DNA of 7,281 nt from NCBI GenBank assembly GCA_919902475.1, contig CAKKRA010000035.1, forward strand, positions 1 to 7,281, written 5' to 3'. The stretch comes from Nitrospiria bacterium (lineage in GTDB: Bacteria; Nitrospirota; CAKKRA01; 9FT-COMBO-42-15). This document shows, one piece after another, positions 1-3,416 of this stretch (the stretch's first letter is position 1; each line of letters opens with the position of its first letter). The notes under the pieces were generated by a model. That model made no database searches, had not been told where the DNA came from, and saw nothing but the letters and a program-made list of their open reading frames with translations. The position numbers and the translations under genes were made by a program.

Positions 1-57
1 CTTAATATCTCCATATATATTGCTTATAGAAACAGTAAGATTGCCTTTTTCATCTAC
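1..57 (-). other. Open reading fragment with coding character, no start codon
   Basis: On the minus strand this stretch reads VDEKGNLTVSISNIYGDIK with no stop, running off the window. A TGA lies directly upstream (58-60) and no ATG, GTG or TTG occurs in the frame, so it cannot begin here. It looks like a beta-rich domain and loosely recalls the ISN-x-x-GDI pattern of DUF4097-type adhesin repeats. It may be the continuation of the 50-193 gene after a frameshift. A competing 9-codon frame (MKKAILLFL, 53-24) overlaps the 50-193 stop as ATGA but soon ends. Confidence 0.3.
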
Positions 58-193
58 TCAAAACATCAGAACTATGCGTCGCATCTAATACTTTATCAGC
101 ATATATGACAGCAGACTCATCTGGAATTGTCATAATCGCTGCGGTACCAATCAAAAACCATAAAATTGCGTATAATATCCTTTTCTTTTTCAT
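50..193 (-). CDS. Short putative exported or membrane-anchored protein (47 aa)
   Basis: I do not recognise this protein. It opens with MKKKR, then a hydrophobic stretch at about residues 6-23, then a polar segment ending in VIYA, which could be a signal peptidase I site after residue 32. This fits a signal peptide or single membrane anchor with a very short mature part. The start at 193 is chosen because AAAGGAGGGT (201-210) lies 7 nt upstream. An in-frame ATG at 238 would add 15 residues, but its nearest AGGAGGT (257-263) is 18 nt away. The frame stops at 50-52, only 14 residues after the predicted cleavage site, which is short for an exported protein. Coding-like sequence continues in another frame to the window edge, so this may be the 5' part of a frameshifted gene. 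A good sigma70-type promoter lies upstream at 289-316. A genuine small membrane protein is the alternative. Confidence 0.5.
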   Translation of the reverse strand: MKKKRILYAILWFLIGTAAIMTIPDESAVIYADKVLDATHSSDVLSR

Positions 194-288
194 TATTTTT
201 ACCCTCCTTTCAAAATAAAATCCTTTAACCGCGGTCATTTTTATGCTTATTTCTTTACCTCCTTTCTGGTTTTAATCTTACGGCTCAA

Positions 289-316
289 ATTATAAAGACC
301 TCTGATGTATTGTTAA
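289..316 (-). promoter_or_regulatory. Sigma70-type promoter for the small exported-protein gene
   Basis: On the minus strand TTAACA (316-311, five of six matches to the -35 consensus) is followed after 16 nt by a perfect TATAAT (294-289). Transcription would start near 282, giving an untranslated leader of about 90 nt before the ATG at 193. It is the best consensus promoter in the window. Confidence 0.6.
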
Positions 317-342
317 TTAAGCCTGTTTAAATTCTGTGTTAA
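311..342 (-). repeat. Three TTAACA-like hexamers at 13-bp spacing, possible operator
   Basis: On the minus strand TTAACA (342-337), TAAACA (329-324) and TTAACA (316-311) recur exactly every 13 bp. The last copy is also the -35 element of the promoter for the small exported protein. A regulator binding here would contact or replace the -35. The spacing differs from the 11-bp spacing seen in other intergenic regions of this window, so it may be a different operator or chance in A+T-rich DNA. Confidence 0.35.
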
Positions 343-360
343 TTCTTTTTCAACACCTTT

Positions 361-402
361 TGCCTTTTAAAACCAAAGAGGCGCATCTCAACTGCCTTTT
401 AA
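361..402 (+). repeat. Exact 10-bp direct repeat TGCCTTTTAA
   Basis: TGCCTTTTAA occurs at 361-370 and 393-402, 32 bp apart (about three helical turns), in the region between the leftward small gene and the 45-aa ORF. Such spacing would suit a regulator bound on one face of the DNA. No known operator is recognised. Confidence 0.3.
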
Positions 403-444
403 TAAATTAAAATTTAACCTTAATTTCACAATAAGGTAATACTT

Positions 445-582
445 ATGCAATATATATCGGGTAATCTTTATACAGCAAAACTAATAGGAGGTATAAATGG
501 CGCAAGGGGATATATCAGCAATGGAAATATTTATGAATTAAAAAGGAAGGTGGTTTATTATCTGGAGAATAATATCCAATAA
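445..582 (+). CDS. Small hypothetical protein (45 aa)
   Basis: An uninterrupted frame begins at ATG 445 and ends at TAA 580-582. A ribosome binding site TAAGGT (432-437) sits 7 nt upstream, and an in-frame stop at 421-423 rules out a longer start. The product begins MQYISGNLYTAK, has a glycine-rich middle (LIGGINGARGYISNGN) and ends in a charged segment, ELKRKVVYYLENNIQ. Codon choice (ATA, AGG, GGA, GGC) resembles the clear genes nearby. No family is recognised, and no signal peptide or cysteine is seen. The gene lies 30 nt before the five-cysteine protein and may be co-transcribed with it. The site TAAGGT could pair with ACCTTA at 417-422, which would hide it. A different ORF (497-541, 14 codons) with a stronger AGGAGGT site lies inside in another frame, so which frame is translated is uncertain. 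Confidence 0.45.
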   Translation: MQYISGNLYTAKLIGGINGARGYISNGNIYELKRKVVYYLENNIQ

Positions 583-612
583 AAGAAAATAGAAGAAATA
601 AGGAGGTGAAAA

Positions 613-819
613 ATGAATATAACTTTAGACAGCCTGAAAACTAATTATGCTGTGTTTGAAGCAATGTGTCCATATTGCGGCATAGAGAGCAGTATCTGCA
701 CGGCTTCTATATCACTGTTTAGGGCAAATAAAAACAGCAGAACAAACTACTGCCATAATGAAGATTATGACAATTGCCCGATATTTCTGGCAAAAATCTT
801 AAGAAAGGAGATGAGATAA
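613..819 (+). CDS. Small five-cysteine, probably metal-binding protein (68 aa)
   Basis: The start at 613 is supported by AGGAGGTG at 601-608, 4 nt upstream. The protein carries CPYCG (Cys19, Cys22), Cys29, and a C-terminal pair, Cys47 and Cys55, in the pattern C-x4-Y-x2-CPIF. A CxxC knuckle followed by spaced cysteines suggests binding of zinc or an iron-sulfur centre. The closing C-x4-Y-x2-CPxF signature is reminiscent of short cysteine motifs in small proteins and regulators of Nitrospirota and Desulfobacterota, though I cannot name a family. There is no signal peptide or membrane helix, so it is probably cytoplasmic. It follows the 45-aa ORF by 30 nt and precedes a 22-codon ORF by 5 nt. 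Together with the zinc-ribbon gene at 978 it makes this a patch of small cysteine-rich proteins. Confidence 0.75.
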   Translation: MNITLDSLKTNYAVFEAMCPYCGIESSICTASISLFRANKNSRTNYCHNEDYDNCPIFLAKILRKEMR

Positions 820-823
820 CGCC

Positions 824-860
824 AATGTTAAATAACATTCATTGCGCTGAGAATTTCAGC
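824..860 (+). repeat. Two adjacent short inverted repeats after the five-cysteine gene
   Basis: AATGTTA-AA-TAACATT (824-839) is a perfect 7-bp inverted repeat with a 2-nt gap. GCTGA-GAATT-TCAGC (846-860) is a perfect 5-bp stem with a 5-nt loop. No T-run follows either arm, so this is not a standard intrinsic terminator. It could stabilise the 3' end of the upstream transcript or serve as an operator. Confidence 0.35.
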
Positions 861-893
861 CTCACAGAAAATCTGCTGCAATTGATAGAATAA
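825..893 (+). CDS. Possible micro-ORF (22 aa)
   Basis: ATG at 825, 5 nt after the stop of the five-cysteine gene, opens 22 codons ending in TAA at 891-893. The product is MLNNIHCAENFSLTENLLQLIE, mildly amphipathic. The nearest Shine-Dalgarno-like sequence, AAGGAG (805-810), lies 14 nt upstream, which is long, so translation would rely on coupling to the preceding gene. The same DNA holds two inverted repeats (824-839 and 846-860), so the open frame may be incidental. No family is recognised. Confidence 0.25.
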   Translation: MLNNIHCAENFSLTENLLQLIE

Positions 894-915
894 TGCAGAA
901 TTAATCACAACATAA

Positions 916-954
916 TTTAACATACATTTAACAATCCATTTATACATATTTAAT
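916..954 (+). promoter_or_regulatory. Promoter with 11-bp TTTAACA direct repeat before the zinc-ribbon/HMA operon
   Basis: TTTAACA occurs at 916-922 and 927-933, an exact 11-bp repeat (TTAACA-N5-TTAACA). This is the half-site and spacing described for Bacillus PhoP boxes and resembles the 11-bp geometry of PhoB boxes. The second copy can act as -35 (TTAACA 928-933), with TTTAAT (949-954) as -10 at 15-nt spacing. Transcription would start about 961, leaving only 17 nt before the ATG at 978. A second TTTAAT at 965-970 would give a leaderless start. Assignment to the phosphate regulon is inference. Confidence 0.45.
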
Positions 955-977
955 AGCTATTTGTTTTAATAGTAACT

Positions 978-1271
978 ATGAAAACAACTGCTGTAGAAAA
1001 TATTTCCGAGATCAGATGCCCGTCATGCGATTCCGATGCAGTATACAAGTATGGAAAGGCTTGGACAGGAAAGCAGCGCTACCTCTGTCTTATATGCGCA
1101 AAACAGTTTACCTTTGGTGAAAAGATAGAGCTGTTGAATAAACCGCACTGCCTTGTGTGCGGCAAAAGAATGCACCTTTACAAAAAAGAAGATAATATAT
1201 TAAGGTTCAGATGCTCTGCATACCCTGAATGCAGGACATTCAGCAAATTCAAATTAGAGGAGGTAAGATGA
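978..1271 (+). CDS. Double zinc-ribbon protein, IS1 InsA-like N-terminal ribbon (97 aa)
   Basis: The N-terminal half has CPSC (Cys14, Cys17), GKxxxGKQRYLC (Cys37) and Cys40 followed by KQF, the arrangement of the InsA/IS1 transposase zinc ribbon. The second half has CLVCG (Cys58, Cys61) and Cys79/Cys85 in RCSAYPEC, resembling the zinc fingers at the C-terminus of topoisomerase I. The protein is probably a small cytoplasmic DNA- or RNA-binding or regulatory protein. There is no transposase catalytic domain, no helix-turn-helix, and no inverted repeats around the gene, so it is not a mobile element. No Shine-Dalgarno site precedes ATG 978, and the promoter lies very close, so translation may be nearly leaderless. 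Its last codons contain the ribosome binding site of the HMA-like gene, and the two overlap as ATGA, which implies coupled translation. It could be a regulator or partner of that protein; the function is unknown. Confidence 0.8.
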   Translation: MKTTAVENISEIRCPSCDSDAVYKYGKAWTGKQRYLCLICAKQFTFGEKIELLNKPHCLVCGKRMHLYKKEDNILRFRCSAYPECRTFSKFKLEEVR

Positions 1272-1639
1272 GCTATTACATCCATAATGTACCGGGAAGA
1301 TTAAGGATTAAAACACCGTTAATCAAAAAGAATCAGAGTATTGCTGAAGATGTTCAGAATCTATTGAGGCCGCTTATCGGAATATCCTCAACATCAGTTA
1401 ATCTTATTACAGGCAGCATTGTCATTAATTATGACCATAAGGTAATCACTTCTAAAGAAATTGTGAATACGCTTAACTATGCAGGCTATTTTGACCTATC
1501 AAAGGCAATAACAAACGATGAGTATATAAAGACAGCAGCTGCAAGCATGGGACAGGTTGTTGTAAAGACGCTTTTCGGAGCCTTTGTTGACAGCGCGCTT
1601 GAAGGCTCTGCCCTCTCATTTATAGCAATCCTTGTATAA
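1268..1639 (+). CDS. HMA-like domain protein with hydrophobic C-terminal tail (123 aa)
   Basis: ATG 1268 overlaps the preceding stop (ATGA) and has GGAGG at 1259-1263, 4 nt upstream; an in-frame ATG at 1229 lies inside the upstream gene without such a site. The N-terminus HNVPGRLRIKTP (residues 6-17) and the VNLITGSIVINYD segment (44-56) match the ferredoxin-like fold of HMA_2-type (heavy-metal-associated 2) proteins. The GMTCxxC metal-binding loop of classical HMA domains is absent and the protein has no cysteine, so direct soft-metal binding like CopZ is unlikely. The tail (about residues 93-123) is hydrophobic with small residues (GQVVVKTLFGAF, LEGSALSFIAILV) and looks like a membrane helix or hairpin. 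Related domains occur at the N-terminus of P-type ATPases and as small membrane-associated proteins. A scaffold or sensing role at the inner membrane is possible. The stop codon lies in a 9-bp hairpin. Confidence 0.75.
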   Translation: MSYYIHNVPGRLRIKTPLIKKNQSIAEDVQNLLRPLIGISSTSVNLITGSIVINYDHKVITSKEIVNTLNYAGYFDLSKAITNDEYIKTAAASMGQVVVKTLFGAFVDSALEGSALSFIAILV

Positions 1640-1656
1640 GGTGTCTTCACCTTATA
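1635..1656 (+). repeat. Perfect 9-bp hairpin at the end of the HMA-like gene
   Basis: TATAAGGTG (1635-1643) and CACCTTATA (1648-1656) pair perfectly around a TCTT loop. The stop codon of the HMA-like gene lies in the left arm. The following bases (TTCCTCCCC) are not a T-run, so intrinsic termination would be weak; an RNA-stability or Rho-assisted 3' end is as likely. Confidence 0.5.
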
Positions 1657-1665
1657 TTCCTCCCC

Positions 1666-1704
1666 ATCCCTTGCCCTGGCTTTAAAAAGGTCAGGGTGAG
1701 GGAT
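1666..1704. repeat. REP-like 13-bp imperfect hairpin at the 3' end of the acyltransferase gene
   Basis: ATCCCTTGCCCTG (1666-1678) can pair with CAGGGTGAGGGAT (1692-1704), with two G-T wobbles and a 13-nt loop containing TTTAAAAA. The right arm covers the stop codon and last codons of the leftward acyltransferase. The G/C-rich arms stand out from the A+T-rich surroundings and look like a dispersed REP-type palindrome. It lies between convergent genes, but no T-run follows on either strand. Confidence 0.45.
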
Positions 1705-2497
1705 TAATTAATCCGTTAATAACACTTTTGTATGCGCTTTGGGAAAGAACCTTTCTTTTTTCAGATATAATAACTTCATCAGATGCATCACTAATTGCAG
1801 GATTGAAATGCAGATTCACCTCTATATCTCTAATCCCCAGAAGATTCCACAGATGTGGAACAAGACGCATATCTCCATGCCATGCTATTGCATCCATTTC
1901 AGAAGGTTCTATCTGTTTTCCATTAATCCGTGTATATTTTAAGCTGACAGGTATGACAGGTATGTCCAGCCTTGCCGGCAGGTCAAAGAGTGTGCTTTTA
2001 AACCTTTTTACTTCCGTTCCGTCTGTTGTTGTTCCTTCTGGAAAGACAATAATATTTACATTGCCCTTGAGCCTTCTCTCCATTTTAATCAAGGCATCAG
2101 AGGCGCCTTTTTTTGACTTTCTGTCTATAAATATTGTATTTGCAAGAACTGCAAGCCAGCCCAATAAAGGCCATTTTTTAACCTCAATCTTAGAAACAAA
2201 GATTGACGGCCTTATGCCTCCCATTACAAGGATATCAAGATAGCTGATGTGATTGCTTACAATAAAGCCGAGCTTAAATCCCTGATAATTGCCGGAAAGC
2301 GTTACACGGATACCCAGTACGTTGCAGCATGCCTGCGCCCACAGCATTGCGAGGAGAGCGGTTGTCCCTGCCATCTTCTCCTCTCTTAAGAAAAATAACG
2401 TCTTCATGACCAAGCCTAATAAAAGAAAAAATATATTCAGGCAAAGAAAGAGAAAAAGCCTATATAGCTTAAAGAAAAGATTATACAAGGCTGTCAA
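1691..2497 (-). CDS. PlsC-family lysolipid O-acyltransferase, OlsA-like (268 aa)
   Basis: This membrane enzyme belongs to the family that transfers an acyl chain from acyl-ACP or acyl-CoA to a lysolipid hydroxyl. The signature blocks are in order: NHISYLD (His83 and Asp88, the catalytic H-x4-D), FVSKIEVKKWPLLGW (100-114), IFIDR (122-126), FPEGTTTDG (152-160, the acyl-acceptor phosphate-binding block) and IPVIPVSL (179-186). The N-terminus has a hydrophobic helix (about 7-30), giving inner-membrane attachment. Family members include 1-acyl-glycerol-3-phosphate acyltransferase (PlsC) and lyso-ornithine-lipid acyltransferase (OlsA). The OlsB-like gene directly upstream, with a 17-bp overlap, favours the OlsA role, acylating the product of that enzyme. 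The chosen start is TTG at 2497, without a clear Shine-Dalgarno site; TTG 2488 is an alternative, and ATG at residue 31 would remove the helix. Translation probably depends on the upstream gene. Confidence 0.88.
   Translation of the reverse strand: MTALYNLFFKLYRLFLFLCLNIFFLLLGLVMKTLFFLREEKMAGTTALLAMLWAQACCNVLGIRVTLSGNYQGFKLGFIVSNHISYLDILVMGGIRPSIFVSKIEVKKWPLLGWLAVLANTIFIDRKSKKGASDALIKMERRLKGNVNIIVFPEGTTTDGTEVKRFKSTLFDLPARLDIPVIPVSLKYTRINGKQIEPSEMDAIAWHGDMRLVPHLWNLLGIRDIEVNLHFNPAISDASDEVIISEKRKVLSQSAYKSVINGLINPSP
1701..1714. repeat. Perfect 14-bp palindrome
   Basis: GGATTAATTAATCC is its own reverse complement. It lies inside the last codons of the leftward acyltransferase, directly abutting the REP-like hairpin, so its right half is coding. 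Confidence 0.5.
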
Positions 2498-3254
2498 GAT
2501 ACCGCTTTTTATATCGGCTCATGACCTTTTCTTTATCAAGCATCACCAGAAAATCAGAGACGCCGAACTGCTCATCAAAGGCAGGCTCCCCGCATATCCG
2601 CGCGCCAAGCCTAATATATGCCGTAAGAAGCGGAGGCATATACATCAGACAATTTTCTGCAATGGTGTCAACATCAGGGCTAAAGCCTGGCACGGCATTG
2701 AGAGGAATCACCCTGAACCTCTCTTCAGAGAGATAGGATTTTTTTAAATAGCCGTATATACCGCTTATGATAATCGGGTTTACTGTATGGATGCTGCCGC
2801 AGCCGAAGATGTATTTGATATTATACTGCTCTATATAACTGGCAATTCCGCTCCACATCAGATTAAGCACAACAGAGCCCCTGTAGTCCTTGTGAACACA
2901 TGCCCTTCCGAGTTCAAGCTTTTCGCCTTCAAGCCTTTTAAAGGAAGACATGTCAAACTCTGTTTCAGAATAAAACCCCATCCTGCTGTCAGAATGGGAA
3001 CCGAGTAAAAGCCTGTATGTGCCGACAACCATCTCCTTTGCTGCATCAACTACAATAATATGGTCGCAAAACTCGTCATACTCATCCTTATCAAGCCCTG
3101 TAGCATATGATGTCTGAAGACCCTCATTCATCTCAAGATTAAAGACCTCAAATCTCAATCTCAATGCATCCTCAACCTCCTTTGCACTCTCCGCCTTCTT
3201 TAATACCAGATTAGACTTACACTCTTGAATCACTGACTCTGTTTTTGTAATCAT
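2481..3254 (-). CDS. olsB: GNAT-fold lipid N-acyltransferase, OlsB-like (257 aa)
   Basis: OlsB uses 3-hydroxyacyl-ACP to N-acylate ornithine, the first step of ornithine-lipid synthesis. The family hallmarks (Acetyltransf_5 / OlsB type) are all present: ALRLRFEVFNLEM (30-42), DEYDEFCDHIIVVD (57-70), VVGTYRLL (76-83), GFYSETEFDMSS (93-104), LELGRACVHKDYRG (113-126), a YIFGCGSIH block, and a C-terminal CGEPAFDEQFGVSDFLVML segment. Length fits the family. ATG 3254 is backed by AAGGAGGG (3258-3265). The enzyme is probably cytoplasmic or peripheral at the inner membrane. Its 3' end overlaps the PlsC/OlsA-like gene by 17 bp, reproducing the olsB-olsA pairing. It is transcribed divergently from a glycolipid synthesis operon, with candidate promoter elements at 3303-3340. 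The acceptor amino acid cannot be read from sequence: ornithine is most likely, but lysine, glycine or glutamine lipids are made by relatives. Confidence 0.85.
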   Translation of the reverse strand: MITKTESVIQECKSNLVLKKAESAKEVEDALRLRFEVFNLEMNEGLQTSYATGLDKDEYDEFCDHIIVVDAAKEMVVGTYRLLLGSHSDSRMGFYSETEFDMSSFKRLEGEKLELGRACVHKDYRGSVVLNLMWSGIASYIEQYNIKYIFGCGSIHTVNPIIISGIYGYLKKSYLSEERFRVIPLNAVPGFSPDVDTIAENCLMYMPPLLTAYIRLGARICGEPAFDEQFGVSDFLVMLDKEKVMSRYKKRYLDSLV

Positions 3255-3288
3255 ATACCCTCCTTTTAATAAATAAATTTTAATGAAG

Positions 3289-3340
3289 GTTATACTATTG
3301 CTATTAAAAGCGTATTTTATTAATGTTAATTTTCAGTAAA
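3289..3340 (-). promoter_or_regulatory. Promoter and 11-bp repeat ahead of the olsB-like operon
   Basis: On the minus strand TTTACT (3340-3335) and TTAACA (3329-3324) lie exactly 11 bp apart, followed after 15 nt by TTTAATAGC (3308-3300). The half-site, 15-nt spacing and nonamer are the same as upstream of the zinc-ribbon gene (928-957). Transcription would begin near 3296, giving a 5' leader of about 42 nt that includes the AAGGAGGG site. An alternative -10, TATAAC (3294-3289), has no good -35. A Pho-box-like function is inferred from geometry only. Confidence 0.45.
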
Positions 3341-3356
3341 AAATAGAACTAAGTTA

Positions 3357-3410
3357 TTAACCAAAAAATAACATCCCCTTAACCTGGCTGTAATTTTAAA
3401 CTGCTATAAA
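3357..3410 (+). promoter_or_regulatory. Triple 11-bp phased TTAACC/ATAACA array with -10 for the glycolipid operon
   Basis: TTAACC (3357-3362), ATAACA (3368-3373) and TTAACC (3379-3384) recur at exactly 11-bp intervals, each followed by a 5-nt spacer; a degenerate fourth register is GTAATT (3390-3395). A -10 element TATAAA lies at 3405-3410. The last clear repeat falls at about -38 to -33 and no separate -35 is evident, the layout of an activator-dependent promoter where tandem repeats replace the -35, as at PhoB/PhoP boxes. Transcription would start at about the ATG itself (3417), consistent with the lack of a Shine-Dalgarno site. Confidence 0.5.
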
Positions 3411-3416
3411 TACAAC

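Noticed and set aside
550..582. A GTG-initiated 10-codon ORF
   Set aside because: It is the in-frame tail of the 45-aa ORF at 445-582; its GGAAG site is too close to serve as an independent start.
978..1271. Remnant of an IS1 element
   Set aside because: Only the InsA-type zinc ribbon is present. There is no InsB/DDE sequence, terminal inverted repeat or target duplication nearby, and the gene is intact and coupled to the next one.
1635..1704. Rho-independent terminators between the HMA-like and acyltransferase genes
   Set aside because: The hairpins are real but no T-run follows either stem on either strand, so they are recorded as inverted repeats only.
1728..2243. A 171-codon plus-strand open frame
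   Set aside because: It is antisense to the acyltransferase, whose catalytic blocks (NHISYLD, FPEGTTTDG) lie on the other strand; the product resembles no family.
2289..2747. A 152-codon plus-strand open frame spanning the two acyltransferase genes
   Set aside because: It is antisense to both conserved genes and basic, low-complexity in composition; a shadow frame.
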